64,000 nucleotides of DNA from Rhodopseudomonas pentothenatexigens (GCF_900218015.1 NZ_UFQQ01000025.1:1-64000), one strand, 5' to 3'. Counted from the stretch's first letter, positions 21,940-31,099 are shown. The notes: generated by a model not told the origin, from the letters alone. Made by a program: numbers and translations.

Positions 21940-24030
21940 CTACGCGGCCTCCGGCGTGTCGAGCAGGCCGCGGCGGCGGAGCAGCGCGTCGGGCTCCGGC
22001 TTGCGGCCGCGGAACGCCACATAGGCTTCCTCCGGGTCGCGCGAACCGCCGGACGCATAGATGTCGTCGCGCAGCCGCTTGGCCACGTCGGCCGCGAAGA
22101 TGTCACCGGCCTCCTCGAACGCGCCGAATGCGTCGGCATCCATCACCTCGCTCCACATGTAGCTGTAGTAGCCCGAGGCGTAGTGGTCGCCGGAGAAGAT
22201 GTGGCCGAACTGGGTCGGCCGGTGCCGCAGCGCGATCTCTTCCGGCATGCCGATCTTGTCGAGTTCCTTGCGCTCGAACGCGCGGATCTCGCCGATGCTG
22301 GCGGCCGGCTGGGTGTGGAATTCGAGGTCGAGCAACGCCGAGGAGACGAATTCGACCGTGGCGAAGCCCTGGCCGAATTTGCGGGCGGCAAGGAAGCGTT
22401 GAAGCAGATCGTCCGGCAGCGGCTCACCGGTTTGGTAGTGACGGGCGAACTGCCGCAGCACCTGCGGCTGCTCCTGCCAATGCTCGTAGAGCTGCGACGG
22501 CAGCTCGACGAAATCGGTGAACACGCTGGTGCCCGACAGCGACGGATAGGTCACGTCCGACAGCATGCCGTGCAGGCCGTGGCCGAACTCGTGGAACAGG
22601 GTGCGGGCATCGTCCGGCGACAGCAGCGACGGCTCGCCGCCGGCGCCCTTGGCGAAGTTGCAGACGTTGATGATCAGCGGCGCCACCGCGCCATCGAGCT
22701 TCTGCTGGTCGCGCAGCGAGGTCATCCAGGCGCCGGAGCGTTTCGACGGCCGGGCGTAATAGTCGCCGTAGAACAGACCGCGATGTGCGCCATCCTGATC
22801 CTTCACCTCCCACACCCGGACGTCCGGATGCCACACCGGCACGTCCCTGCGCTCTGCGAAGGTGATGCCGAACAGCCGCGTGGCGGTGTCGAACGCCGCA
22901 GCGATCATGCCGTCGAGCGTCAGATACGGCTTGATCGCGGCGTCGTCGAAATTGGCGCGGCGCTGGCGCAGCTTCTCGGCGTAATAGCGCCAGTCCCACG
23001 GCGCCAGCTTGAAGTTGCCGCCTTCCTCGGCGACCAGCTCCTGCAGCGCGTCGCGGTCGGCGAGCGCACGGGCGCGGGCCGGCTTCCACACCCGCTCGAG
23101 CAGGCCACGCACCGCCTCCGGCGTCTTGGCCATCGAGTCCTCGAGACGATAGGCCGCAAACGTCGGATAGCCGAGCAGCTTGGCGCTCTCCTCGCGCAGG
23201 CTCAGGATCTCACCGATGATCGCGTTGTTGTCGTTGTCGTTGCCATTGTCGCCGCGGGCGATGAAGGCGCGGTACACCTTCTCGCGCAGATCGCGCCGGC
23301 TCGACATCTTGAGGAACGGCTCGACCGAGGAGCGCGACAGCGTGATCACCGCCTTGCCGGGCATACCGCGCTCCTCCGCCGCAGCCTTGGCCGCAGCCAC
23401 GAAGCTGGCCGGCAGCCCTTCGGTATCGTCCTCGCCGAGCTCCATCACCCAGTCCTGCTCGTCGCCGAGCAGATGATGGCTGAAGCTGGTGCCGAGCTGC
23501 GCCAGCCGCTCGTTGATCTCGGCCATCCGCGTCTTGGCGGCGTCGTCGAGACCGGCGCCGGAGCGGTGGAAGCGGGTGTAGGTGCGCTCCAGCAGCCGCT
23601 GCTGCTCGGGCGTCAGGTCGAGGCTTTGGCGCTTGTCGCGCAACGCCGCGATCCGGCCGAACAGCACAGCGTTCATCATGATCGGATTCCAGTGCCGCGC
23701 CATCCGCAGCGACACCTCTTCGTCGATCTTGAGCAGCTCCGGGCTCGAATGCGCCGACACCAGGTCGTAGAACACCGCCGCGACCTTGTTCAGCAGCTTG
23801 CCGGAGCGCTCCAGCGCCGTGACGGTGTTGTCGAAGTCCGGCTCTGTCGGGTCGTTGACGATTGCGGCGATCTCGGCGGCGTGGTCGGCGAACGCCCGCT
23901 CGAACGCCGGCACGAAGTGCTCCGGCCGGATCGTTTCGAAAGGCGGGGTTTCGAACGGTGTGGTCCAGGCGGCAAGCAGCGGATTGCCGGCGTCGACGGG
24001 TGCGGCAATCGGTCCGGTGCTGTCTGACAT
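21940..24030 (-). CDS. M3 family metallopeptidase (oligopeptidase A / Dcp type)
   Basis: The 696-residue protein has the M3 zinc site HEFGH at residues 480-484, within TLFHEFGHGLHGML. The third zinc ligand and other active-site residues lie downstream. Upstream are typical helical segments (FHRSGAGLDDAAK, RAFIARGDNGND, APWDWRYYAEKLRQ). The C-terminal region IFSGDHYASGYYSYMWSEVMDADAF contains the conserved Tyr-rich substrate loop. It cleaves short peptides, probably as a cytosolic oligopeptidase or dipeptidyl carboxypeptidase; the sequence does not separate PrlC from Dcp. Start 24030 (MSDSTG) has an AGGA-type site; 24069 is an alternative. It precedes the DUF1007 gene by only four bases, so co-transcription with the metal transporter is likely. 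Confidence 0.94.
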   Translation of the reverse strand: MSDSTGPIAAPVDAGNPLLAAWTTPFETPPFETIRPEHFVPAFERAFADHAAEIAAIVNDPTEPDFDNTVTALERSGKLLNKVAAVFYDLVSAHSSPELLKIDEEVSLRMARHWNPIMMNAVLFGRIAALRDKRQSLDLTPEQQRLLERTYTRFHRSGAGLDDAAKTRMAEINERLAQLGTSFSHHLLGDEQDWVMELGEDDTEGLPASFVAAAKAAAEERGMPGKAVITLSRSSVEPFLKMSSRRDLREKVYRAFIARGDNGNDNDNNAIIGEILSLREESAKLLGYPTFAAYRLEDSMAKTPEAVRGLLERVWKPARARALADRDALQELVAEEGGNFKLAPWDWRYYAEKLRQRRANFDDAAIKPYLTLDGMIAAAFDTATRLFGITFAERRDVPVWHPDVRVWEVKDQDGAHRGLFYGDYYARPSKRSGAWMTSLRDQQKLDGAVAPLIINVCNFAKGAGGEPSLLSPDDARTLFHEFGHGLHGMLSDVTYPSLSGTSVFTDFVELPSQLYEHWQEQPQVLRQFARHYQTGEPLPDDLLQRFLAARKFGQGFATVEFVSSALLDLEFHTQPAASIGEIRAFERKELDKIGMPEEIALRHRPTQFGHIFSGDHYASGYYSYMWSEVMDADAFGAFEEAGDIFAADVAKRLRDDIYASGGSRDPEEAYVAFRGRKPEPDALLRRRGLLDTPEAA

Positions 24031-24237
24031 CAATCCATCCTGAATTCGGGGCCGGTTAACGCCCGACATATACCATCGGGTGAGGCTTTTTTACGCCCGG
24101 TTTGTCGCGGCCGTGCTGGTAAATTGCACAGTTTGAACCTGGCGCCCCACTGCTGACACTTTGCGGGATCATGCGCTTTCGCTTGCCGCCGCGGGCGATT
24201 TCGCTAGATTGCGCCCGCCAGAAGGACCTTTCGAACC

Positions 24238-24498
24238 ATGAGCAAGCCTGCCACCGCCGCCGGATCACGTCAGATCGCCTGGCCGAGCGTCATCACCGTC
24301 GTCAGCGCCGCAATCCTGATCGGCGCCGAGGTGTTCGGAGCTGCGTTCGCGGGCGGGTGGGCCCTGGCGATCCTGTTCGGTCTCGGTGACGATGCCACTC
24401 ACATCCTGCAGGCGGTGCTGTTCGTGCTCGGCGTCGTGATCATGATCGGCTTCGTCCGCAACGCGCAGCGCATCGAGCCGTTCTTCAAACGCGCCTGA
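24238..24498 (+). CDS. Small two-helix membrane protein
   Basis: This 86-residue protein has two hydrophobic segments: SVITVVSAAILIGAEVFGAAF (about 17-37) and HILQAVLFVLGVVIMIGFV (about 55-73). The tail RNAQRIEPFFKRA is basic and should be cytoplasmic. The family is unrecognised. It has the size and spacing of alphaproteobacterial hypothetical membrane proteins. No obvious partner is near; it lies between the divergent M3 peptidase and the ornithine decarboxylase leader. Confidence 0.7.
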   Translation: MSKPATAAGSRQIAWPSVITVVSAAILIGAEVFGAAFAGGWALAILFGLGDDATHILQAVLFVLGVVIMIGFVRNAQRIEPFFKRA

Positions 24499-24725
24499 TC
24501 TGCCGCCGCAGCGCGTCGTCACACCGCCGCGTCGCCGTCGTACTTGTCCCCGTCGTTATTGGCGAACTTGAACGAACGTTCAGCTTCGCGCCGCGCGGTG
24601 TGATGGATCGGCAACGCTCCGCGACGCGGGCGAATAATTCCCGGGTTAAGACAAAAAAAATCTTGCGGCCCGGCATCGAAACACCTATTTGCACCCTTGC
24701 CCAATTTCGCACGTGCCTGTGGTCG

Positions 24726-24950
24726 TGTGTCAGTCGGTAGGTATCCGGACAAGAGGCCGGACAGCCGCCAAGGGATGAAGAGCCGAGGGTCCTCCGTTCA
24801 AGCGGATGGCCAGCATCTCTCTCAAGAGATGCCGTTGAAGGTGGCTTCTTCTCTTGCAACCGTGACTGACAGCCGGAGGCGAACCGGCGCACCTCGTTCT
24901 CAACGGGGGACGCGACTTAAAGCAACGACGGAGCGGGCTTTTTTGGTCTC
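24726..24950 (+). ncRNA. Structured 5' leader of the ornithine decarboxylase gene, probable speF motif
   Basis: A closed RNA domain is visible. TGTCAGTC (24728-24735) pairs with GACTGACA (24864-24871), enclosing about 130 bases. Inside, GCATCTCT (24813-24820) pairs with AGAGATGC (24825-24832) on a CTCA loop. Just outside, GCCGG/CCGGC forms a small hairpin at 24872-24888. A T6 run at 24939-24944 follows a GC-rich stretch and could end an attenuator. Alphaproteobacterial ornithine decarboxylase genes are known to carry a conserved speF leader; position and structure fit it. The exact consensus could not be checked here. Confidence 0.65.
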
Positions 24951-25160
24951 TGCCGGCTTTCCAACAGCCGGCGCGAATACCGAAGAGGCTTGTCCTTCAT
25001 TGCCAGGTGAGCGGGCGGGATCCCTCCCAACCAATCCACGGCAGCACTGTTGATCCGAGCTCATCGCTCGTTGCGCCTCCATCGCGCGACGGGCGCTTGA
25101 AGCATCGGATCGGCGTCATCGTCTGGAATGCGCCCGTCGCTGGGCGCGTGGGAGAGTGCC
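24951..25160 (+). other. Distal part of the ornithine decarboxylase leader
   Basis: This section has one more hairpin, GCCGGCT/AGCCGGC at 24953-24973, without a T tract. The remainder to 25160 is AT-poor sequence with no gene. A GAGAG sequence at 25152-25156 lies just before the ATG at 25161 and may be the ribosome-binding site. Confidence 0.5.
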
Positions 25161-26303
25161 ATGACCGAACGTATCCGCGAATTCCTGCGCGACCGCCGTG
25201 CCAAGGGTCTGGACGTCGAGCCGTGCCTGGTCGTCGACCTCGAAGTGGTGCGCGACAACTTCATGCATTTCGCCAAGGCGCTGCCGGACAGCCGTGTGTT
25301 CTATGCGATCAAGGCCAACCCGGCGCCGGAAGTGCTGTCGCTGCTGGCCTCGCTCGGCTCGTGCTTCGACTGCGCCTCGGTGCAGGAGATCCAGATGGCG
25401 CTGGCCGCGGGAGCGACCCCGGACCGCATCTCGTTCGGCAACACCATCAAGAAGGAGCGCGACATCGCGCGCGCCTACGAGCTCGGCATCCGTCTGTTCT
25501 CGGTGGACTGCACCGCAGAGGTGGAGAAGATCGCTCGCGTCGCGCCCGGCTCGAAGGTGTTCTGCCGCATCCTGTACGATTGCGCCGGCGCCGAGTGGCC
25601 GCTGTCGCGCAAGTTCGGCTGCGATCCGGAGATGGCGGTGGACGTGCTCGACGTCGCCAAGCGTCTCGGCCTGGAAGCCTACGGCATCTCGTTCCATGTC
25701 GGCTCCCAGCAGCGCAAGGTGAAGGCGTGGGACCGCGCGCTGGCGATGGCCGCGCAGGTGTTCCGCGACTGCGCCGAGCGCGGCATCAACCTGTCGATGG
25801 TCAACATGGGCGGCGGCTTTCCGACCAAGTACCTGAAGGAAGTGCCGGCCGTGGTGCAGTACGGCCGCTCGATCTTCCGGGCGCTGCGCAAGCACTTCGG
25901 CAACCAGATCCCGGAGACCATCATCGAGCCGGGCCGCGGTATGGTCGGCAACGCCGGCGTGATCGAGACCGAAGTCGTGCTGATCTCGAAGAAGAGCGAC
26001 GAGGACGAGTTGCGCTGGGTGTATCTCGACATCGGCAAGTTCGGCGGTCTCGCCGAAACGATGGACGAGTCGATCCGCTACGCGATCAAGTCGCGCCACG
26101 ACGGCGCCGAGATGACGCCCTGCGTGCTCGCCGGCCCGACCTGCGATTCGGCCGACGTGCTGTACGAGAAGCTGCCGTATCCGCTGCCGGTGACGCTGGA
26201 GATCGGCGACAAGCTGCTGATCGAAGGCACCGGCGCCTACACGTCGACCTACTCGGCGGTGGCGTTCAACGGCTTCCCGCCGCTGGCGACCTACCACATC
26301 TGA
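25161..26303 (+). CDS. Ornithine decarboxylase (PLP, group IV/fold III)
   Basis: The 380-residue enzyme is a fold-type III PLP decarboxylase of the eukaryotic-ODC-like group. The PLP lysine is K51 in VFYAIKANPAPEV. Other conserved parts are SFGNTIKKERDI, the substrate-site segment ISFHVGSQQRK, the glycine-rich phosphate loop VNMGGGFPTKY, EPGRGMVGNAG, and GPTCDSADVLYEKLPYP with the catalytic cysteine. It makes putrescine from ornithine; some members also accept lysine. Homospermidine synthase at 28536 uses putrescine, so the region supports a homospermidine pathway. It is probably controlled by the structured leader upstream. The start ATG at 25161 gives a standard N-terminus. Confidence 0.95.
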   Translation: MTERIREFLRDRRAKGLDVEPCLVVDLEVVRDNFMHFAKALPDSRVFYAIKANPAPEVLSLLASLGSCFDCASVQEIQMALAAGATPDRISFGNTIKKERDIARAYELGIRLFSVDCTAEVEKIARVAPGSKVFCRILYDCAGAEWPLSRKFGCDPEMAVDVLDVAKRLGLEAYGISFHVGSQQRKVKAWDRALAMAAQVFRDCAERGINLSMVNMGGGFPTKYLKEVPAVVQYGRSIFRALRKHFGNQIPETIIEPGRGMVGNAGVIETEVVLISKKSDEDELRWVYLDIGKFGGLAETMDESIRYAIKSRHDGAEMTPCVLAGPTCDSADVLYEKLPYPLPVTLEIGDKLLIEGTGAYTSTYSAVAFNGFPPLATYHI

Positions 26304-26311
26304 GCTTTCCC

Positions 26312-26450
26312 CTCCCCGCTTGCGGGGAGGCCGGACAGCAGGGTGAAACAGCGACTCGTGTCGCCCTCACCCCGGCCCTCTCCCGCGAGCGGGAGAGGGA
26401 GCAGAAAAGTCGAGGCCGGCTCGCCGGCCTCTCCCTGTCACATCTGCTTT
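26312..26450. repeat. Palindromic repeats after ornithine decarboxylase
   Basis: Two hairpins lie here: CCTCCCCGC/GCGGGGAGG at about 26312-26332, close behind the stop codon, and the CTCTCCCGC/GCGGGAGAG palindrome at about 26379-26398. The second belongs to the family in the tandem repeat at 29981-31550. A third GC-rich palindrome (GAGGCCGGC/GCCGGCCTC) follows. They may act as transcript ends; none has a T tract. Confidence 0.7.
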
Positions 26451-26505
26451 TGCTGACAACATGCTGCCGGCGCGGTTCGCCGGACAGTGTGGGGATCGAC
26501 GTGCC

Positions 26506-27093
26506 ATGACGAACACCATCGCCACCCTGACTGCCTTGAACGTCGCAGCCGTTCCGTTCGCGATCCGTGCGGAAAAGAGCTCCGACATTGCCGCGCGTGA
26601 GCGCCTGCTGGATGCGTGCTTCGGCGAAGGCCGGCATGCGCGCACCTGCCAGCGTTTGCGTGATGGACGCGCGCCCGCGGAAGGCCTCGCTTTCTCCGCG
26701 GTCCGTCAAGGCCGTCTGGTCGGCACGGTGCGGCTCTGGCACGTCGACGCAGGGGGCCGGGCCGCACTCGTGCTCGGCCCCCTCGCCGTCGATTCGTCCT
26801 GCCGGGAATTCGGCGTGGGCGGCGCGCTGATGCGCGCGGCGCTGGCGGAGGCCGCTGCGCGCGGCCACGGCGCGGTGATCCTGCTCGGTGACGCCCCGTA
26901 CTACGCGCGGTTCGGCTTCTCGTCCGACAAGATGGGAGCGCTGGCGCTGCCCGGGCCGTTCGAGCGCGACCGCCTGCTCGGCCTCGAACTACGCGAGGGC
27001 GCGCTCGACGGCGCCGCCGGCCTGATCGTCGCGACCGGTGCCGCCGCCAAACCGGCGCGCGCCGAGCGGGCGCGTCTTCGTCGCGCCGCGTAA
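26506..27093 (+). CDS. GNAT family N-acetyltransferase (YhbS-like)
   Basis: The 195-residue protein carries a GNAT fold: FAIRAEKSSD, then CFGEGRHARTCQRLRDGR, FSAVRQGRLVGTVRLWHV, GPLAVDSSCREFGVGGALMRAALAEA (acetyl-CoA loop with RxxGxG/A-type pattern REFGVGGAL), and AVILLGDAPYYARFGFSSD. The last segment is typical of YhbS-type acetyltransferases. The substrate is unknown. The ATG at 26506 follows a poor ribosome-binding site. It lies between ornithine decarboxylase and the RidA gene; a link to polyamine acetylation is only positional. Confidence 0.88.
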   Translation: MTNTIATLTALNVAAVPFAIRAEKSSDIAARERLLDACFGEGRHARTCQRLRDGRAPAEGLAFSAVRQGRLVGTVRLWHVDAGGRAALVLGPLAVDSSCREFGVGGALMRAALAEAAARGHGAVILLGDAPYYARFGFSSDKMGALALPGPFERDRLLGLELREGALDGAAGLIVATGAAAKPARAERARLRRAA

Positions 27094-27103
27094 GGAGGGA
27101 CCG

Positions 27104-27271
27104 ATGCGTTTTCTACGATTGCCGCGCCCGACTCACCGCGTCTTTGCACGGCGCGATCCGGCCAAGCGCCCGCGTGTCACGGTGCTGGTGCTCGCCGTGC
27201 TCGCACTCAAGATCGCGGTCGACGCCTGGCGCCGACGTCGGGGCCGTGGAGCCGAGACAACCGCAGCCTAA
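27104..27271 (+). CDS. Small basic single-helix protein
   Basis: The 55-residue product MRFLRLPRPTHRVFARRDPA continues with one hydrophobic helix (VTVLVLAVLALKIAVDAW) and an Arg-rich tail (RRRRGRGAE). The AAGGAGGG ribosome-binding site six bases upstream and the ten-base gap after the acetyltransferase stop support a real gene in the same transcript. I recognise no family. Its small size, helix and strongly basic ends suggest an inner-membrane protein. Confidence 0.65.
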   Translation: MRFLRLPRPTHRVFARRDPAKRPRVTVLVLAVLALKIAVDAWRRRRGRGAETTAA

Positions 27272-27368
27272 CCCGATCATGTGTCAGGGCTGAGACAGTC
27301 GGCCTTGATTTGCAAAACCGGACGCGGCATTGGCTGCCGGTCTCCCCTCAGTAACAGGATTGTTCTCG

Positions 27369-27755
27369 ATGTCGCGTCGCCTGATTTCCACCGGATCGCC
27401 GTTCGAAAAGACCGCCGGCTACAGCCGCGCCGTGGTCGACGGCGACTTCGTCTTCGTGTCCGGCACCACCGGCTACGACTACACCACCATGACTCTGCCG
27501 GAGGACGTCACCTCGCAGACCCGCAACTGCTTCAAGACCATCGCCGCCGCACTGAACGAAGCGGGCTTCGCGATGGAGGATATCGTGCGGGCGACCTACT
27601 ACATCACCGACCCGAAGGACGCGGACGCGGTGTTCGCGGTGTGCGGCGAGAACCTCGCCGAGATCCGCCCAGCGGCAACGATCGTCGCGGTTGCCGGCCT
27701 GTACAAGCCGGAGATGAAGATCGAAATCGAAGTCACCGCCAAGCGCCGCAGCTAA
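27369..27755 (+). CDS. RidA/YjgF family protein
   Basis: The 128-residue protein has the RidA fold: SGTTGYDYTTMTLPEDVTSQ, TRNCFKTIAAALNEAGFAMEDIVRATYYITD, and RPAATIVAVAGLYKPEMKIEIE, the conserved C-terminal strand with Arg. Family members deaminate reactive enamine/imine intermediates from amino-acid metabolism. This one resembles the longer Rid subgroup rather than the archetype, so the substrate is uncertain. It stands in a run of small genes between ornithine decarboxylase and homospermidine synthase. Confidence 0.9.
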   Translation: MSRRLISTGSPFEKTAGYSRAVVDGDFVFVSGTTGYDYTTMTLPEDVTSQTRNCFKTIAAALNEAGFAMEDIVRATYYITDPKDADAVFAVCGENLAEIRPAATIVAVAGLYKPEMKIEIEVTAKRRS

Positions 27756-28020
27756 GCCTATCCAATTGTACGATAATCGGCTTCCGGTTGACTTTCGGGC
27801 CGGGAGCCCTACGTTCCGACGATCATGACGATCTTGCCCCGCAACCGCTTGATGCTGCGCGCCGGTCGCCTTCACGCAGGAAGGTGACCCGGACGCGCGC
27901 GTGCGCCGTCCGGGCTGAACGATCTCGTCGACTGCTCCCCCTTCTGTTTTCAAACTGCTGCTTATCCAGAGAATGCCGGTGCGCATGACGCGTCCGGCGT
28001 GACAAGGACCCGTGAAACAC

Positions 28021-28425
28021 ATGATCCAATCAATTCCCGCCCAGCGCCCACCGATTACCATCCGCAATTGCGACGCCGAACGGCTCGGCCAGCTCGCCGA
28101 AGCCGCCGCGCAGCGCTACCCGACCACGGCCGAGTTTCTCGCCGGGGAGGTCGCGCGCGCCCATGTCGCGCCCGACAGCGATCCCCTGCCCGGGATCGTC
28201 TGCATGGAATCCACCCTCACCTTCCGGGACGATACCACCGGCAAGGAAAAGCACGTGACTCTGGTGTACCCGACCGAGGCCGACGTCGACGCTGGTCGTA
28301 TTTCGGTATTGACCCCGATCGGAGCCGCGCTTATCGGCCTCTCCGTCGGGCAGTCGATCAGCTTCGAGACCCCGTCGGGCGAGCGGCGCTCCCTGACGGT
28401 ACTCAGCGTGTCCGCGCCAGACTGA
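28021..28425 (+). CDS. rnk: Nucleoside diphosphate kinase regulator-like protein (Rnk / GreA-GreB C-terminal domain)
   Basis: The 134-residue protein has a short N-terminal helical part (RNCDAERLGQLAEAAAQRYP) and a GreA/GreB C-terminal FKBP-like domain at about residues 55-134 (MESTLTFRDD, KHVTLVYPTEADVDAGRISV, TPIGAALIGLSVGQSISFETPSGE). That is the Rnk arrangement: it binds RNA polymerase but lacks the coiled-coil finger of GreA. A GTG at 28012 is an alternative start with AAGGA three bases away. It precedes homospermidine synthase by 110 bases. I infer a general regulator, not a polyamine-specific one. Confidence 0.85.
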   Translation: MIQSIPAQRPPITIRNCDAERLGQLAEAAAQRYPTTAEFLAGEVARAHVAPDSDPLPGIVCMESTLTFRDDTTGKEKHVTLVYPTEADVDAGRISVLTPIGAALIGLSVGQSISFETPSGERRSLTVLSVSAPD

Positions 28426-28535
28426 CTACCGCGTCGCAGGTGACATTCGAAATTCACCTGGCCGTCACATTCCCGAACCGTCCTGTCCGCACATAGCGGC
28501 CTGATCCCTGTCCCCCTGTCCGGAGTCCAAACCTG

Positions 28536-29966
28536 ATGTCGTCCACTTCGAAGATCCACGCCAAGATCACCGGCCCCATCGTGATGATCGGCTTCGGCTC
28601 GATCGGCAAAGGCACGCTGCCCCTGATCGAGCGGCACTTCGAGTACGACAAGCAGCGGTTCGTGATCATCGACCCGCACGCCGACGGCGAACTCGCCGAG
28701 AAGCACGGCGTCCGCTTCATCAAGCAGGCGGTGACCAAGGACAACTACCGCGAGCTGCTGGTGCCGCTGCTGACCGAAGGCGGCGGCCAGGGCTTCTGCG
28801 TCAATTTGTCGGTCGACACCTCGTCGGTCGACATCATGACGATGTGCCGCGAGATCGGTTCTCTGTACATCGACACCGTGGTCGAGCCGTGGCTCGGGTT
28901 CTATTTCGACAAGAACGCCGGCCCGGAGAAGCGCTCCAACTACGCGCTGCGCGAGACCCTGCTGGCCGCCAAGGCCAAGAACCCCGGCGGCACCACTGCG
29001 GTGTCGACCTGCGGCGCCAACCCCGGCATGGTGTCGTGGTTCGTCAAGCAGGCGCTGCTCGACATCGCCCGCGACACCGGCCTCGAATTCAACGAGCCGA
29101 AGAGCCGCGAGGGCTGGGGCCAACTCGCGCAGAAGCTCGGCGTCAAGGGCGTCCACATCGCCGAGCGCGATACCCAGCGCGCCAAGACCCCGAAGCCGAT
29201 GAACGTGTTCGTCAACACCTGGTCGGTCGAAGGCTTCGTGTCCGAGGGCCTGCAGCCGGCCGAACTCGGCTGGGGTACGCACGAGAAGTGGATTCCGGAC
29301 AACGGCCGCAAGCACACCGAAGGCTGTCAGGCTGCGATCTACCTGCTGCAGCCGGGCGCCAACACCCGCGTCCGCACCTGGTGCCCGACGCCGGGCGCGC
29401 AATACGGCTTCCTCGTCACCCACAACGAATCGATCTCGATCGCCGACTACTTCACGGTGCGCGACGGCCAGAACGTCGTCTACCGGCCGACCTGCCATTA
29501 CGCCTATCACCCGGCGAACGACGCGGTGCTGTCGCTGCACGAGATGTTCGGCGCCGAAGGCAAGATGCAGCCGAAGTGGCACATCCTCGATGAGAACGAG
29601 ATCGTCGACGGCATCGACGAACTCGGCGTGCTGGTCTACGGCCACGCCAAGAACGCCTACTGGTACGGTTCGCAGCTCTCGATCGAAGAGACCCGCGAGG
29701 TCTGCCCGTATCAGAACGCCACCGGCATGCAGGTGTCGTCGGCGGTGCTCGCCGGCATGGTGTGGGCGCTGGAGAATCCGGAAGCCGGCATCGTCGAAGC
29801 CGACGAGATGGACTTCCGCCGCTGCCTCGAAGTGCAGAAGCCGTATCTCGGCCCGGTGAAGGGTTACTACACCGACTGGACCCCGCTCACCGACCGCCCC
29901 GGCCTGTTCCCGGAGGACATCGACACCTCCGACCCGTGGCAGTTCAAGAACGTGCTGGTGCGCTGA
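28536..29966 (+). CDS. hss: Homospermidine synthase
   Basis: The 476-residue protein is of the saccharopine-dehydrogenase-like family and matches bacterial homospermidine synthase. The NAD-binding motif is GFGSIGKGTLPLIERHFEYD. Conserved segments include CVNLSVDTSSVDIMTMCREI, TVVEPWLGFYFD, GANPGMVSWFVKQALLD, EKWIPDNGRKHTEGCQAAIY, and YWYGSQLSIEETREVCPYQNATGMQV. It condenses two putrescines (or putrescine and spermidine) to sym-homospermidine, a polyamine typical of many alphaproteobacteria such as Rhodopseudomonas and Blastochloris. With the upstream ornithine decarboxylase the window encodes the pathway from ornithine. Its end is followed by a repeat cluster carrying an IS. Confidence 0.96.
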   Translation: MSSTSKIHAKITGPIVMIGFGSIGKGTLPLIERHFEYDKQRFVIIDPHADGELAEKHGVRFIKQAVTKDNYRELLVPLLTEGGGQGFCVNLSVDTSSVDIMTMCREIGSLYIDTVVEPWLGFYFDKNAGPEKRSNYALRETLLAAKAKNPGGTTAVSTCGANPGMVSWFVKQALLDIARDTGLEFNEPKSREGWGQLAQKLGVKGVHIAERDTQRAKTPKPMNVFVNTWSVEGFVSEGLQPAELGWGTHEKWIPDNGRKHTEGCQAAIYLLQPGANTRVRTWCPTPGAQYGFLVTHNESISIADYFTVRDGQNVVYRPTCHYAYHPANDAVLSLHEMFGAEGKMQPKWHILDENEIVDGIDELGVLVYGHAKNAYWYGSQLSIEETREVCPYQNATGMQVSSAVLAGMVWALENPEAGIVEADEMDFRRCLEVQKPYLGPVKGYYTDWTPLTDRPGLFPEDIDTSDPWQFKNVLVR

Positions 29967-30298
29967 GGCCCCTCCCCGACCGCAGCGCGCTCCCTCTCCC
30001 GCGTGCGGGAGAGGGCTGGGGTGAGGGCGACGCGAGCACAATGCTTGTGTGGCACAACGCGCACTCAGTGCCTGGGGACCCCCACCCCCGCCCCCTCCCC
30101 GCAAGGGGGAGGGGAGAAGAGCGCTCCCACCCCTGATTGCAGAAATTGCGCCATCCCCGCTCCGCAGCGCGCTCCCTCTCCCGCAAGCGAGGCCTCTGCG
30201 AAACTGGCCGAGTTTGTTATTTTTGGTCGGTGAGGAGGCGATCTCGGGATGCGATGCGAGCGACGAGCGACGGCTGAGCGGCCCTGGCGGCGGCCTCG

Positions 30299-31099
30299 TC
30301 AGCGGATGGCGGCTGCGGTTCGCAGGTTGTAGGCGATCGAGATCAGATCGAGGTGGAATTCGTTGGCGGTGATGCCTGCGTAGCGCATGCGGGTGAAGCC
30401 GTAGCGGCCTTTGAGTTGCGAAAAGGTCCGTTCAATCGCCTGCCTCACGCGCCCGATCAGCTTGTTGCGTACGGCCTGCCATCGCGGCAGCGCCTTCTGG
30501 TGTTTGTTGCGACGATGCTGGATGCGATCCTTGATGCCGCGGGCCTTGAGAGCTTGGCGCCGAGCCCGTTTCTCGTAGGCCTTGTCGGCATAGACCGCCT
30601 TCTCGTCGCCGAGGACGAGATCGTCGGCGACTTCGCTCTCGGAGGTCTTCGCGCCGGTCAGGCGACGAGCCCGGATCAGACCAGATCCCTGATCGATCGC
30701 AACGTGCGCCTTGTAGCCGAAGAACAGTTGGCGCTTCGGGCCCTGCCTTGTCCAGTTGGCTTCCGGATCGTGTGACGAGCGGCTCTCGACCTCGCGCGGG
30801 GTCGAACCCGACGCCGGCGTTCGCCCCGAACTCTGAACCAGGGTTGCGTCAATCAAAGTCCCTGTCTTCAAGACATATCCGGCCGCTTCGAGCTGCCGGA
30901 GAACCTCATGGAACAGCGCCTCTCCCAGTCCCGCTTGCTGCAAGGCATTGCGAAACCGGCACAGCGTCGTCTCGTCGGGTGTCTGCGCATCCAGCGCAAA
31001 CCCGCAGAAGCGCCGAAACGAGACCCTATCGAGCAGCGCCTCTTCCAGGCCGGGGTCGGACAGTCCGTACCACTGCTGCAGCAACAGTGCTTTGAACAT
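30299..31099 (-). CDS. IS5-family transposase, main part
   Basis: This 266-residue frame holds most of the DDE transposase: MFKALLLQQWYGLSDPGLEE, the first catalytic region GTLIDATLVQSS, FFGYKAHVAIDQGSGLIRAR, the second Asp near VYADKAYEKRARR, and the YREK-like final block RQAIERTFSQLKGRYGFTRMRY. It lacks the N-terminal about 48 residues, which are in the other frame (31026-31262). Joining requires a one-base slip at the C run at 31115-31118, so activity depends on whether this is programmed frameshifting or a mutation. It moves the surrounding element by cut-and-paste in the usual IS5 manner. Confidence 0.85.
   Translation of the reverse strand: MFKALLLQQWYGLSDPGLEEALLDRVSFRRFCGFALDAQTPDETTLCRFRNALQQAGLGEALFHEVLRQLEAAGYVLKTGTLIDATLVQSSGRTPASGSTPREVESRSSHDPEANWTRQGPKRQLFFGYKAHVAIDQGSGLIRARRLTGAKTSESEVADDLVLGDEKAVYADKAYEKRARRQALKARGIKDRIQHRRNKHQKALPRWQAVRNKLIGRVRQAIERTFSQLKGRYGFTRMRYAGITANEFHLDLISIAYNLRTAAAIR

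Noticed and set aside
28116-30104. A minus-strand open frame opposite hss and its flanks
   Set aside because: It crosses repeats and the antisense of hss; no start context or domain supports it.
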